A stretch of 64,000 bases of DNA, from NCBI RefSeq assembly GCF_000331305.1, contig NZ_KB217478.1:5181595-5245594 (forward strand). Direction: 5' to 3'. Below, one piece after another: positions 16,258 to 26,350 of this stretch. Origin of the DNA: Calothrix sp. PCC 7103 (GTDB lineage Bacteria > Cyanobacteriota > Cyanobacteriia > Cyanobacteriales > Nostocaceae). The position numbers were made by a program, and so were the translations under genes. The notes under the pieces are model-generated. The model worked only from the letters and a program-made list of their open reading frames with translations, was not told the DNA's origin and did not search any database. Within the stretch, counting starts at the first letter, position 1. Every line of letters starts with the position of its first letter.

Positions 16258-18057
16258 TTGATTAACTCTTACTCTTTCCCTAAATCGTCTCGGTCGGGCA
16301 ATTTGCCAAATAGTTCGGCATTTTGTCATCATCCATCATATTTGTTCCTCAAAATTAACGAGATTACTTCGGTATTCCGTTCGTCAGTACTATTACTCGG
16401 CTTAACCATTACTGTCGCATCGACTATATTGTCAAGCGCTTTTTATAGTACTGCCGTTGCTCAAACTCAATCGTCGCAACAACGAACAGTTCAGGGTGAA
16501 CAAACAATCTCTCAGGTTAATGTCCTGTTTGTCAACCCAAGTGCTGGAGATGACAAAACCGGAAATGGGAGTGAACGTACTCCATTTAAGACTATTACCC
16601 AAGCTTTGCATGTTGCGGCGCCACAAAGCACGATTATGCTTGCTCCTGGTACATATACCGAGCAAACAGGTGAAGTCTTTCCTTTGATACTCAAACCAGG
16701 AGTTTCTATTCAAGGCGATGCTAGTACAAAAGGACGGGGTATTGTAATTCAAGGTGGCGATGATTATCTTAGCCGTACCTTTGGTAAACAAAACGCTGCA
16801 ATTGTTGGTGCCAATCAAGCATCTATTACTGGTATCACAGTAATGAATCCCAAACCACGTGGATACGGAATTTTGATTGAGTCAACCAACCCTACAATTA
16901 GTGAGAATACCTTTGCTGGCAGTACCCAGGACGGAATTTCTATCACAGGTAATGCCACACCAGTTATAAGCAAAAATTATTTTTATCAAAATAAAGCAAA
17001 CGGACTGACAGTTTCTGGAAATGCTCGTCCCGAAATTAGAGAAAATATTTTTCAGCAAACAGGATTTGGTATTAATATTGCTCAAAGCGCGGAGCCATTA
17101 ATTATTGGTAATCAAATACAATTCAACCGAGCAGGAGTTGTTGTCCAAGCATCCTCACGTCCAAAATTGCGTAATAATTCAATTCTAAGTAATCGTGAAG
17201 ATGGGTTAGTCGTAATTGCTCAAGCTGTACCTGACTTGGGTAGTGCAACAGAACCAGGTGGTAACGAGTTCCGCAACAACGGACGTTATGATATCAACGC
17301 TAATGCATCAAAGCAGTTATTTTCTGCCGTTGGTAATTCTATAGCAAGTAACCGTATTGCGGGTAAAGTTGATATTAGTGGCAATACAACCCCTGTAGCT
17401 ACTGCCCAATCTGTTTCAACTCCAACAGAATCTAGTAACGAGATTACCTTTACTGCGCCATCCCCAACTACTAACATTGCCCGCAATAATCTTATTAGCA
17501 ACCGTATTTCTAGACAACCTTTAAACAGCCAGTTAACGCCGTTGCGACCAATAAACTCACAACTTGGTGCAGTTAGGGCGCCTCAACCAGGCACTAATGA
17601 TACACCCCAAATTAATTATGTCCGCATTAACCCAGAAACTGTAGAATTTACGGCACCTGCTTCCGCATCAACTCAGCTATCAGCACCTCAACCCTTACAA
17701 CCCATTCAAACAATCAGCCCCAATGCAACATCCTTAGAAAGCATAAATCAATTAGGTACTCGCAACACCAACAATGTAATTCAAATGCCAACATCTGGAA
17801 TGGCGCCGATGCCTAACAACCAATCATTACAAATTGCCACTGCATCTACAAACATCAGATATCGAGTGATAGTACCTACATCAAGCGAACGAGACGAAGA
17901 TGTAATTCGTTTCCTTGCTCCAGGAGCTTTCCGCACTACTATACGTGGACAAGGAGTTGTCCAAGTGGGAGTATTCAGCAACACTTTCAACGCCGAACAA
18001 ATGTTAAGAGTTCTTAACAATAACGGCTTAAAAGGAATGATTGAACCTCTTAATTAG
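16258..18057 (+). CDS. Secreted beta-helix (DUF1565) protein with SPOR-like C-terminus
   Basis: 599 aa. The TTG start is chosen because AAGGAG lies 8 bp upstream and no ATG is suitably placed. A long n-region leads to a hydrophobic signal (SSVLLLGLTITVASTILSS) and a cleavage site near AVAQT. DUF1565 follows (FVNPSAGDDKTGNGSERTPF..., PGTYTEQ), then repeated NxF/NxI turns of a right-handed parallel beta-helix up to about residue 370. After a Pro/Thr/Gln-rich linker, the last about 70 residues (YRVIVPTSS..., VVQVGVFSNTFNAEQMLRVL) look like a SPOR-type domain that could bind cell-wall glycan. Probably an extracellular or periplasmic surface protein. A related protein is encoded convergently at 19050-21125. 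Confidence 0.8.
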   Translation: MINSYSFPKSSRSGNLPNSSAFCHHPSYLFLKINEITSVFRSSVLLLGLTITVASTILSSAFYSTAVAQTQSSQQRTVQGEQTISQVNVLFVNPSAGDDKTGNGSERTPFKTITQALHVAAPQSTIMLAPGTYTEQTGEVFPLILKPGVSIQGDASTKGRGIVIQGGDDYLSRTFGKQNAAIVGANQASITGITVMNPKPRGYGILIESTNPTISENTFAGSTQDGISITGNATPVISKNYFYQNKANGLTVSGNARPEIRENIFQQTGFGINIAQSAEPLIIGNQIQFNRAGVVVQASSRPKLRNNSILSNREDGLVVIAQAVPDLGSATEPGGNEFRNNGRYDINANASKQLFSAVGNSIASNRIAGKVDISGNTTPVATAQSVSTPTESSNEITFTAPSPTTNIARNNLISNRISRQPLNSQLTPLRPINSQLGAVRAPQPGTNDTPQINYVRINPETVEFTAPASASTQLSAPQPLQPIQTISPNATSLESINQLGTRNTNNVIQMPTSGMAPMPNNQSLQIATASTNIRYRVIVPTSSERDEDVIRFLAPGAFRTTIRGQGVVQVGVFSNTFNAEQMLRVLNNNGLKGMIEPLN

Positions 18058-18058
18058 G

Positions 18059-18125
18059 TAGGGTGCGTGATGCTATCACAATTGTGAAACAAAACGAGCA
18101 ATCTAGTAGCGTCATGCACCTTACT
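18059..18125. repeat. Inverted repeat GTGCGTGA(T/C)GCTA family
   Basis: Arms GTGCGTGATGCTA (18063-18075) and TAGCGTCATGCAC (18107-18119) form a long hairpin just after the beta-helix gene stop, followed by CTTACTTAAG. The same arrangement occurs at 26351-26434, so it is a dispersed element that may double as a terminator between the convergent genes. Confidence 0.7.
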
Positions 18126-18138
18126 TAAGAGGTGCCAC

Positions 18139-19044
18139 TCATAACTCATAACTTTCCACTTTAACGATTGATTTTAATTTCGATGCAAAGGATTCTGAAA
18201 CTTCAGTTTTTTCTGGAGTGAATTGTTCAATAGCAGGGTGATGAGTTGGTGGCAGCATTTTTACTAGCTGTGTTGCCACATGCGACTGAGATTTATGTTC
18301 GATTAGTTCAATGTTTGGTATGGGTGGTCGGCGAACAACTGCCCAGTCTGGCATTGTATTCTTTTTTTCCTCTTGATACGAATTACCACTATCAGTACGA
18401 TTTTTAGTAAATCGATTATTAGTATCTTTTTTATCTAACTCAACACCCAAGTTGTTTTCGGTTTGAGAATTTTGGGTATTAATATTTTGATTTTGATTTT
18501 GATTTTGATTTTGGATATATGTATTTTGATGGTTGTTTGTTTGGGGAACAGGCGGTAATGCTGGCAGTTGCGATGTTGATGCGGGTGTTGTTAGACTTTG
18601 AGGAAATTTGCTGCAAATTAAACGCTCAAATTCCATGTTGAAATGGAATGATGCTTGCCCACGTCGCAACCAAATAGTAAGGATTTGCTCGACAGAAATG
18701 GCTTTGTATCGACCTTGATATAAGGCTTCTACCACTGCTAGGTGTAGCCAATGCAATGGAAATTGCACCTGCCAGCGCGCAATTAACTCATTCGCTTTGT
18801 AGCCACCTAGGTCAAAACTATAATGAGTTAATAAGCTTGCTGCTAGGTTTGTGTAGTTTCCATAATAGTTCTCATAGCTGTCATAGTTGTCCGGTATGGA
18901 AGCGGACATCTGACTTTCAGCTTTTGGTATTAAGCAGAGATTGGTCTCCCGTCGCATATAGCTGGTTGTGCTTTTAGCTACAGTTAAGTATTTATAAGTA
19001 GTTCTTTTAAGTAAAAGAAGTGTTCTTAATTCTACCTGTAACAA
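18139..19044 (-). CDS. Conserved cyanobacterial-type hypothetical protein with Gln/Asn repeat linker
   Basis: Up to 301 aa. The likely folded part is residues about 55-150 (YANEL..., HWLHLAVVEALYQGRYKAISVEQILTIWLRRG, FHFNMEFERLI). This resembles a helical winged-helix-like module, but I cannot name the family. The linker contains (NQ)n encoded by a GATTTT hexanucleotide repeat near 18490-18515 and is likely disordered and slippage-prone. The true start is uncertain: Met at 18957 or 18909 are alternatives, and the first 45 residues look unlike the rest. It lies 5 bp downstream of the SLH protein on the same strand. Confidence 0.6.
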   Translation of the reverse strand: MLQVELRTLLLLKRTTYKYLTVAKSTTSYMRRETNLCLIPKAESQMSASIPDNYDSYENYYGNYTNLAASLLTHYSFDLGGYKANELIARWQVQFPLHWLHLAVVEALYQGRYKAISVEQILTIWLRRGQASFHFNMEFERLICSKFPQSLTTPASTSQLPALPPVPQTNNHQNTYIQNQNQNQNQNINTQNSQTENNLGVELDKKDTNNRFTKNRTDSGNSYQEEKKNTMPDWAVVRRPPIPNIELIEHKSQSHVATQLVKMLPPTHHPAIEQFTPEKTEVSESFASKLKSIVKVESYEL

Positions 19045-19049
19045 TGAAA

Positions 19050-21125
19050 TTAAGAAACGATATACGGTGAATTTATTTTCGGTACCCGATTTAAGGCTAC
19101 TAGCGCTTGGTATACCATAGCTGCTACTTCGCCTCGTGTTGCCTCCCGGTTTGGCTCTATTTGTTTGATACTTGGATAGTTGACGACAATATTATTCGCT
19201 GTAGCTGTAGCCACCGCAGCGCGCGCACTTGAAGGAACTGTATTTATATCGCTGTATAACCCTAAATTATCACGACTGGCGCCAGAAGTTCCAATTCCGC
19301 TTACCAAGGAAACAATTACTTGTAACCTAAGAACATTTTGGTTGGGTCGAAAGCTTCCATCGCTCAACCCACTCACAAATCCTCCACTCGCAGCCACCTT
19401 TATTGCACTATAACCCCAAAACAATGAAGATACATCCGAAAATTCCGGTGCAGACCTTTTCGCAACTGGATTAAATGCAGCAGCTACAAGTGCTGCATAC
19501 TGAGCGCGCGTCATCGGTTTATCTGGTTGATATGTACCATCTGCAAATCCATTTATCAAGTTCATACTTACCAAAGGACGAATAAAGTCTTCTGCCCAAT
19601 GTCCCGTTAAATCAGTAAATGAAGCTACATCCGTAACTGGCGCCACAATATAAGCTGATGCAATCGGTTTTAAATTTCCCTGTGTCACCAAAGCTTGACA
19701 AATTAATGCAGCAACTTCTGCACGGGTGATATCGCGCATTGGTTGGATTTCATCAAGAGTCGGATAATTGACTACAAGTAAATTTTGTGTGGCAATTGCA
19801 ACAGCAGAAGTGGCGTAACTAGGAATTTGGGCACGGTCAGTATATGCCATTAGTAAGTTAGAATTACCACCGCTCAACTTTAACCCGTTGACCATTGATA
19901 CTAGTGCTTGGACTTTAGTCAAATTTTGTACGGGTCGAAACGTTCCGTCTGGGAAACCGCTAATAAACCCCATATTTGCAGCAGCAGCAATTGCTGGAGC
20001 TGCCCAAAAATCTCGTTTAATATCTGTAAAATTGGGAATTTGGTTTTTTGCTTGAATATTAAAGGCTTTTGCTACTAATGCTGCGTATTGAGCGCGGTTG
20101 ATTGGTGAATTTGGTTCAAAGTAACCATTTGGTAAACCACTTATTAAACCCTTTGTAACTAATAACTCTATAAAAGGCGCAGCCCAATGTCCACCAATAT
20201 CAGGAAAAAGGCTATTATCTCTGGTATCCACATCATCACTAACTGCTGCGACAAACTCTACTAGTCCCTTTACTTGAACGGGGTTGACTTGGTTGCCAGC
20301 GCTATTAAGTGTACTTGAAGTTGCATTTTGAATATCAAATTCACCATTGTCACGAAAAATATTTGCTGCTTGGTCTTGTGAGCTTCCTAAATCTGGAATC
20401 GCGTTACCGTTGACCAATAATCCACCCTGCGAGTTCTTCTCTATCAAATTGCTTCGCAGTACTGGACGTGCTTCGCGAGACAATGCAATACCCGTTTTAT
20501 TATCTATAAATTTATTATCTGCGACTAAAGGCGCCGAAAAATCACTAATCGCTAAACCCAAACCGTTTTTTTGAAAAGTATTTCGCAGTATCTCGCCTTT
20601 ACTATTACGTGCTATTACTAGTCCACTAACATTATTCTGTATAAAATTATTTCCTGAAATTAAAGGCTTGGCTGTACCACTAACAAATATTCCTTCTCTA
20701 CCACAGTTGTTAAATGTACAGTTTGTTATATTAGGTGTACTCGACTCAATCCAAATTCCAGTACCTTTACTAGTATTATTAATTACTGTGACACCTAATA
20801 GACTCGCGTCATCAAGTAGTAGCAATGTAATATTCTGGGCACCGAAACTAGAACTATTGTATTCACCGCTTCCAGTTATAACAATACCTTGACCGAGAGT
20901 AGCTTCATTCCCAATGACGATAACCCCTTTCGGTATGACTAATGGAAACTTTTCACCTGCTTTATCGTTGTAAGTACCAACTGCAAGTCGAATAATGGCA
21001 GATTTTGCCACTTGCAAGGCACGAGTAATACTTCTATAGGGAGATTGCCGTGACCCCGCATTGGCATCATTTCCAGTCACGGGGTTGACGTAGAGTGTTG
21101 CGACAACAAGGGTAGAGTTTACCAT
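19050..21125 (-). CDS. DUF1565 beta-helix protein with six SLH repeats
   Basis: 691 aa. The N-terminal DUF1565/parallel beta-helix (about 10-290) reads YVNPVTGNDANAGSRQSPY and repeats N-x-F and N-x-I turns. Six S-layer-homology repeats follow at about 305-352, 365-415, 427-480, 502-551, 561-611 and 622-676 (for example DIGGHWAAPFIELLVTKG, GYFEPNSPINRAQYAALV). SLH repeats usually bind cell-wall polymers. No signal peptide is visible at the chosen ATG: it begins directly with the first strand, which is unusual for an SLH protein. It appears related to the 16258-18057 protein by its N-terminal half. Confidence 0.85.
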   Translation of the reverse strand: MVNSTLVVATLYVNPVTGNDANAGSRQSPYRSITRALQVAKSAIIRLAVGTYNDKAGEKFPLVIPKGVIVIGNEATLGQGIVITGSGEYNSSSFGAQNITLLLLDDASLLGVTVINNTSKGTGIWIESSTPNITNCTFNNCGREGIFVSGTAKPLISGNNFIQNNVSGLVIARNSKGEILRNTFQKNGLGLAISDFSAPLVADNKFIDNKTGIALSREARPVLRSNLIEKNSQGGLLVNGNAIPDLGSSQDQAANIFRDNGEFDIQNATSSTLNSAGNQVNPVQVKGLVEFVAAVSDDVDTRDNSLFPDIGGHWAAPFIELLVTKGLISGLPNGYFEPNSPINRAQYAALVAKAFNIQAKNQIPNFTDIKRDFWAAPAIAAAANMGFISGFPDGTFRPVQNLTKVQALVSMVNGLKLSGGNSNLLMAYTDRAQIPSYATSAVAIATQNLLVVNYPTLDEIQPMRDITRAEVAALICQALVTQGNLKPIASAYIVAPVTDVASFTDLTGHWAEDFIRPLVSMNLINGFADGTYQPDKPMTRAQYAALVAAAFNPVAKRSAPEFSDVSSLFWGYSAIKVAASGGFVSGLSDGSFRPNQNVLRLQVIVSLVSGIGTSGASRDNLGLYSDINTVPSSARAAVATATANNIVVNYPSIKQIEPNREATRGEVAAMVYQALVALNRVPKINSPYIVS

Positions 21126-21292
21126 AATTTGGAGGGGTTAAGGGGTAAATAAAGAATACCGAGAAAAGAATAAATTATAAACAGCAAAAACATTCAATTT
21201 ATACTTAAACCCCAATGCCAAATACTTTCTCATTTACCTCTTGCCCTTATAATTAGTGCTTTAATTATTTCTGGAGATTGCCGAAACGTAAA

Positions 21293-22294
21293 ATGATTGA
21301 AGTTGAACATCTGAGTAAGGTATATGGCTCTACTAGAGCTATTTCTGATGTGACGTTTAACGTCGATAAAGGTGAAATACTGGGATTCCTTGGTCCCAAT
21401 GGCGCCGGAAAAACTACTACTATGCGGATTTTAGCTGGATATTTACCCGCTACTAAGGGTACAGCACGTATTGCTGGACTTGATGTACACGAAAATTCTC
21501 TTTCAGTTCGGCGCCAAATTGGCTATTTACCAGAAAATCCGCCATTATACCCAGAAATGACGGTGGAAGGGTTTTTATATTTTGTTGCGCGCATTAAAGG
21601 AGTAAGTGCTGCGCTCCGTAAGGAAAAAGTTGAGACGGCACTGTCCAAGTGTAACCTTATAGACAGGCGCCATACAATTATTCGCAAGCTTTCTAAGGGA
21701 TACAAACAACGTGTTGGCATCGCACAAGCAATCGTTCATGACCCACCAGCAATAATTCTTGATGAACCAACAGTTGGTTTAGACCCTCGGCAAATAATTG
21801 ATGTGCGAAACTTAATCAAAAGTTTGGCAGGAGACCACACAATAATTCTCTCCACACATATTTTGCCCGAAGTCAGTATGACCTGTAGCCGCGTTGCAAT
21901 TATTAATCAGGGGAAAATTGTAGCAACAAACACCCCAGAAAATCTAATGACACAGTTGACAGGTGGTTCTGGTTATGAATTGGAAATTAGGGGTGAAGCG
22001 TCTCTAGCTAAACAAGTATTGCAAAACGTTACAGCCGTGATTTTGGTAGAATCAATTCCTACGATGGCAACGCATGGCATGATTTTACCAGAACGAGCTT
22101 ACTTGCGAGTTGTAACGCAACCAGGAACCGAGCCAGGGAGCGAAATCGCACAGACATTACTGCGTGCTGGATTTGATTTATACGAAATGCGTCGGGTTAG
22201 CGCTACCCTCGAAGATGTGTTCTTAAAGTTGACAACTGAAGAAAAAATACAGCCTGCCGAATCAGTTGATGAAGTATCGGAGCTATCCAAATAA
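21293..22294 (+). CDS. ABC transporter ATP-binding protein (GldA-type)
   Basis: ATPase of an ABC-2 exporter, about 333 aa. Walker A is GPNGAGKTT, the signature region is LSKGYKQRVGIAQAI and Walker B is AIILDEPTVGLDP, followed by a switch His in STHILPE. The ATG at 21293 (MIEVEHLSKVYG) is preferred over a TTG at 21278, because the GGAG at 21273 would be only one base from the TTG. Its stop overlaps the permease start by one base. The gene set matches the GldA-GldF-GldG layout used in gliding Bacteroidetes and found widely in cyanobacteria, where the transported substrate is unknown. Confidence 0.92.
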   Translation: MIEVEHLSKVYGSTRAISDVTFNVDKGEILGFLGPNGAGKTTTMRILAGYLPATKGTARIAGLDVHENSLSVRRQIGYLPENPPLYPEMTVEGFLYFVARIKGVSAALRKEKVETALSKCNLIDRRHTIIRKLSKGYKQRVGIAQAIVHDPPAIILDEPTVGLDPRQIIDVRNLIKSLAGDHTIILSTHILPEVSMTCSRVAIINQGKIVATNTPENLMTQLTGGSGYELEIRGEASLAKQVLQNVTAVILVESIPTMATHGMILPERAYLRVVTQPGTEPGSEIAQTLLRAGFDLYEMRRVSATLEDVFLKLTTEEKIQPAESVDEVSELSK

Positions 22295-23097
22295 TGGGCA
22301 TTATATTAAGTAACATTATTGCTATTTATCGCCGCGAACTGCAAAGCTATTTTGTTTCGCCTCTAGCTTATGCCATAGCGGGTATTTTTTGGTTTTTATC
22401 TGGACTCTTTTTTATACTGATTTTACAAGATATTCTTCAGTATGTGGCGGGCTTAGATATTCAAGGGCAACAGTTTCAAGTCCCTGTACCACCATTCGAT
22501 GTCCCCTATCAATTTATTAGCGCTTTCCTCGACCGTATGGGGTGGATGCTACTATTCATACTTCCAATTTTATCGATGGGACTATATGCAGAAGAACGGA
22601 AACGTGGCACTTTGGAGCTACTTGCTACATCTCCTGTTACTAACTGGGCAGTTGCCGTTGGTAAATTATTAGGAGTACTAACGTTCTTTACGACAATGGT
22701 TATACCTTTGCTTATATTTGAAGCCATTGTTATTGGTGCTGCGAGTCCAGCAATGCCACCTTTGATTTTACTATCAGGTCATTTAGGCTTAATTTTACTG
22801 GCAGGGTCTATTTTATCTGTAGGGATGTTTATTTCTTCGTTGACTGACAGTACAATTTTGTCTGCCGTCCTGACGTTCGCTGTTATTTTACTGCTATTGT
22901 TCGTTGATTTAATCGCCAAAAACATCGGTGGAACTTTTGGTGAAGCTCTTGGTCATTTATCGCTACTCAAGCACTACAACAGTTTGATTCAAGGTGTGTT
23001 TGACACTAGTGCAATTATATTATTTGCTAGTTATATGATTTTAGGTGTTTTTCTAACAGCTCAGTCAATTGATGCACTTCGCTTTCAAAGACAGTAA
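22294..23097 (+). CDS. ABC-2 type permease (GldF-type)
   Basis: 267-aa integral membrane protein with about six hydrophobic spans. It begins IAIYRRELQSYFVSPLAYAIAG, the standard opening of ABC-2 permeases whose first cytoplasmic helix docks on the ATPase. EERKRGTLELLATSPV is the coupling-loop motif. It starts within the stop codon of the ATPase gene (TAATG), so expression is coupled. The next gene follows 6 bp later. Confidence 0.9.
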   Translation: MGIILSNIIAIYRRELQSYFVSPLAYAIAGIFWFLSGLFFILILQDILQYVAGLDIQGQQFQVPVPPFDVPYQFISAFLDRMGWMLLFILPILSMGLYAEERKRGTLELLATSPVTNWAVAVGKLLGVLTFFTTMVIPLLIFEAIVIGAASPAMPPLILLSGHLGLILLAGSILSVGMFISSLTDSTILSAVLTFAVILLLLFVDLIAKNIGGTFGEALGHLSLLKHYNSLIQGVFDTSAIILFASYMILGVFLTAQSIDALRFQRQ

Positions 23098-23103
23098 AAG
23101 ATT

Positions 23104-24762
23104 ATGAAAACTATTGCTACTAGAAAGCTCTGGAAATTTATATTTTGGCTGGGTCCGTTCCTTGTCACTGCTGGTTTAACGGTTGGGTTAATTTCTGGTT
23201 TCAGGGGAGTTGTCCCCTTGGTGCTGCTCATACCAGGAGTTGCGCTGGTTGCAGCTTGGATAATAATTGAGGGTTCTCGAAATAATTGGTTAGGGCAACG
23301 TTCGACGCAAGCGGGTACTAATGCTTTATTGGCAACGCTTGCTGTTTTGGCAATGCTTGGCTTAATAAATTTTATCGGCGCCCGCTACCATCTACGGACA
23401 GATTTAACCGAAACACAATTATTTAGTCTTGCACCTCAGTCGCGGCAATTAGTAGGCAATTTAAAACAACCTGTAAAGATATGGATATTTGATGTAAACC
23501 AAAACTCTGTAGACCGTGACCTTCTCGATAACTATCGGCGCCAAAGTAGTAAATTCGAGTATGAGTACGTAGACCCACAAGCAAAACCTGGGTTAGCAAA
23601 ACAATTCGGCATAAAAGAAGCAGGTGAAGTTTATTTAGAAACGAATCAACAACGTAAATTAGTACAAGTCGTGAACCAGAGCGAACGTCTGAGTGAAATT
23701 CGTCTGACTAACCGTTTACAACAAATTACTTCTGGCACTTCAGTCAAAGCGTATTTTCTACAAGGACATGGAGAGTCTCAACTGACAGCAGGTGAAAATT
23801 CGATATCACAAGCAGCCAAAGCTTTAAATGATAAAAGTTTTACAACAGAACCCTTAAACCTTGCCCAAACTTCTGAAGTGCCAACAGACGCAAACGTTAT
23901 TGTTGTCGCAGGTCCAAAACGTGCGCTGTTTGATACAGAAGTTAAAGCACTGCAAAACTACCTTAACCGTGGTGGTAATGCTTTATTAATGATAGACCCA
24001 GACACCGACCCTAAACTTGAACCCTTACTGAACGAATGGGGAGTTAAGCTAGACACTCGTTTAGCTGTTGACGTAGCTGGTAGCGAAGCGCTTGGCCCAG
24101 CAGTTCCCATTGTCACCGAATATGGAAAACATCCAATTACAAAAGACTTTGGTAATGGTATCTCGTTTTATAGACTAGCTCGTCCTGTTGACACAACCCC
24201 TATCAATAATATTCAAGCAACACCATTATTATTAACTAGACCTTACCCAAGTACATGGGCAGAAAGCGACCAAAAAAGTGAAAAATTAGAATTTAACGAA
24301 GGTAAAGACCGTAAAGGACCTCTTACTTTAGGTGTTGCTTTAACAAAAAAATTCTCTGCTACACCTAGTCCAACCCCAACTACAACCCCAACTGCAACAC
24401 CTACTCCAACCCCAACTCTAACACAAACAGTATCTCCCACAGCGACTCCTACTCCTAACCCAACAACACCTTCTGTAACTACTCCTACATCAGGAGAGTC
24501 ACGTTTAGTTGTAATTGGAAACTCAGATTTTACTACCGATGGTTTATTTCAGCAGCAACTTAATGGAGATGTTTTCTTAAACTCTGTTAGTTGGCTAAGT
24601 CAGCAAGACCAGCAAGCTCTTTCAATACGACCAAAAGAACAAAAGAACCGTCGAGTTAATCTTTCTGTAGCTCAAACACTTCTTTTGCGGTGGTCAGCGC
24701 TGTTTATACTTCCTTTTGTTGGCTTTGTGGGAGCAGGTTTACTTTGGTGGCAACGACGTTGA
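23104..24762 (+). CDS. GldG-family ABC transporter-associated protein
   Basis: 552 aa. Two N-terminal membrane spans and one near residue 75 precede a large extracytoplasmic region of the GldG type (LFSLAPQSRQLVGNLKQPVKIWIFD, VIVVAGPKRALFDTEVKALQNYL). A C-terminal span (LLRWSALFILPFVGFVGAGLLWW) anchors the end. A Thr/Pro-rich linker (about 415-460), encoded by near-repeats of CCAACTCCT, separates the core from the last domain. Probably a periplasmic partner of the exporter encoded by the two genes upstream. Its end overlaps an upstream extension of the next frame. Confidence 0.85.
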   Translation: MKTIATRKLWKFIFWLGPFLVTAGLTVGLISGFRGVVPLVLLIPGVALVAAWIIIEGSRNNWLGQRSTQAGTNALLATLAVLAMLGLINFIGARYHLRTDLTETQLFSLAPQSRQLVGNLKQPVKIWIFDVNQNSVDRDLLDNYRRQSSKFEYEYVDPQAKPGLAKQFGIKEAGEVYLETNQQRKLVQVVNQSERLSEIRLTNRLQQITSGTSVKAYFLQGHGESQLTAGENSISQAAKALNDKSFTTEPLNLAQTSEVPTDANVIVVAGPKRALFDTEVKALQNYLNRGGNALLMIDPDTDPKLEPLLNEWGVKLDTRLAVDVAGSEALGPAVPIVTEYGKHPITKDFGNGISFYRLARPVDTTPINNIQATPLLLTRPYPSTWAESDQKSEKLEFNEGKDRKGPLTLGVALTKKFSATPSPTPTTTPTATPTPTPTLTQTVSPTATPTPNPTTPSVTTPTSGESRLVVIGNSDFTTDGLFQQQLNGDVFLNSVSWLSQQDQQALSIRPKEQKNRRVNLSVAQTLLLRWSALFILPFVGFVGAGLLWWQRR

Positions 24763-24772
24763 TGTGGTGATT

Positions 24773-25405
24773 ATGAAATTACAACGAACGACTTTAGTTT
24801 TGATTTTGCTCGCTTTGGGGTTAGGTGCTTTCGTCTACTATTATGAAATTCGAGGTGCCACCCAGCGTTCGGAGGTGAGTGAAAGTAAAAAGCGAATTTT
24901 TAGTTTTGCTGCTGATGATATACAGTCGCTAACCATTAAAAAAGGTAGCGACAATATCGTTTTAGAACGCAGTGGTACTCCTGAACCTCCAAAATGGTTA
25001 CTCAAGGCGCCTCAAACTTCACCAGCGTCAGATGCATCAGTGTCATATTTGACAGATTTACTTGTAAAAGGACAAATAAATCGAACGATATCAAGTCCAA
25101 CCAGCCAATTGAACGAATTTAGTCTAGACCAACCACAAGCGATTATAGAAATTAAACTCAAAAATCAACAAACTCATAAGCTAATTTTGGGTAAACCTGA
25201 TTTTAGTAATAATTTTCTATATGCTCAAACAGACCCTAGTGCAAAACCAGATGCAACAGCTAATATACTATTAGTTTCCAAAGATTTTCAAAACGCTGTC
25301 AACCGTGATATATCAGAGTGGACGCAAGCTGGAGATAATCCTGAACAATCGTCTCCATTACCATTACCAACTTTTAATACATCATCTCCCACTCCTAAAA
25401 ATTGA
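24773..25405 (+). CDS. DUF4340 domain protein
   Basis: 210 aa from the ATG at 24773; the longer frame from 24716 overlaps the previous gene and adds non-conserved residues. One N-terminal membrane anchor (LVLILLALGLGAFVYYYE) is followed by the DUF4340 fold, with FAADDIQSLTIKKGSDNIVLERSG and LILGKPDFSNNFLYAQTD. DUF4340 proteins habitually follow GldG-type genes, which supports a four-gene export operon. The C-terminus is Pro/Ser/Thr-rich. Confidence 0.85.
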   Translation: MKLQRTTLVLILLALGLGAFVYYYEIRGATQRSEVSESKKRIFSFAADDIQSLTIKKGSDNIVLERSGTPEPPKWLLKAPQTSPASDASVSYLTDLLVKGQINRTISSPTSQLNEFSLDQPQAIIEIKLKNQQTHKLILGKPDFSNNFLYAQTDPSAKPDATANILLVSKDFQNAVNRDISEWTQAGDNPEQSSPLPLPTFNTSSPTPKN

Positions 25406-25411
25406 GTAAAA

Positions 25412-25434
25412 ACGTTGCATGTAACGTCTCTACA
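25412..25434. repeat. Half copy of the TGTAGAGACG palindrome family
   Basis: Reads ACGTTGCATGTAACGTCTCTACA. It matches the right half of the 30-bp palindrome at 54645-54674, with a decayed left half. It lies in the short gap between the convergent DUF4340 and membrane-protein genes and may work as a weak terminator. Confidence 0.6.
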
Positions 25435-25436
25435 GG

Positions 25437-25772
25437 TTAATTATCATCTCTTTGAAACTTAGAAGAATTAGAAATTGAAAATGACAGAGTATCTGTCATT
25501 TTCTTTTTATAATTAATATCATCAAGCTCTTTGGAATTTGACAAATCTAATAATAAATTTATTAGTTGTTTGTTTTTCTTGTGAAATTTCAATAGCTCTA
25601 AATAGGCGAAAGGTACTGTAATCGGCCACAAAATGGTAGCTAACACCAAAATAAAGGTTGAAAGCGAGCGCATTTGCGGACTCATTTCTTCGTCATCTAC
25701 AAAGAAGTCGAGCCAGCGTACAAAAAACAACCCTGCAAGCAATATATAAAATACTAATAACAAATAAAGCAT
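25437..25772 (-). CDS. Small two-span membrane protein
   Basis: 111 aa with two hydrophobic segments, LYLLLVFYILLAGLFFVRWL at the N-terminus and STFILVLATILWPITVPFAYLELL in the middle, and a charged C-terminal tail of about 45 residues. No recognisable domain. It is convergent with the Gld-type operon. Confidence 0.6.
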   Translation of the reverse strand: MLYLLLVFYILLAGLFFVRWLDFFVDDEEMSPQMRSLSTFILVLATILWPITVPFAYLELLKFHKKNKQLINLLLDLSNSKELDDINYKKKMTDTLSFSISNSSKFQRDDN

Positions 25773-26350
25773 GATTAGAAAAAGCTATTATAACTTGGCG
25801 CTCGGTAGATACAGCACTAGTTTTTATTTTGACATTGGACTGAAATACTTTAGAGTTTAACTCACTGAACTTATACGTAACTTTTACCTATATAACCTCG
25901 GTCTTTAATTATACTAGCATTTAATGGCCTCAATTATAGAATGGCAAAATACATGTTTAATTGTAAACGCCTTTTTCCAATATAGCAGGCGCCTGCATAA
26001 GAGAAAAGTTCATCTTCAAAATTGATGATAATATATTCAGCCAAAGTTCGTAAATTCAATGAAGAATTAGTAGCGATAGTTACCTCTTAAAAAAGAAAAA
26101 TAATTTCTCAAATATACTTCTAAGTAAGTATTATTAATAAAATTGAGCAAATACTTAGTGACTATTACTGAATATAGCAAAATTATTATTTTAACTTATC
26201 AGCAATTATTCGGAAAAAAGCTGATGTATTGAGTTTTTACATGTGTAATTAATTTGAATATATTCAGTACAATTACTTAAAAGTAATTGACTTGAAGAAA
26301 ATTGCTCTGTAATATTACGCACCAGAAATATTTGTTACAATTTTGTTTCC

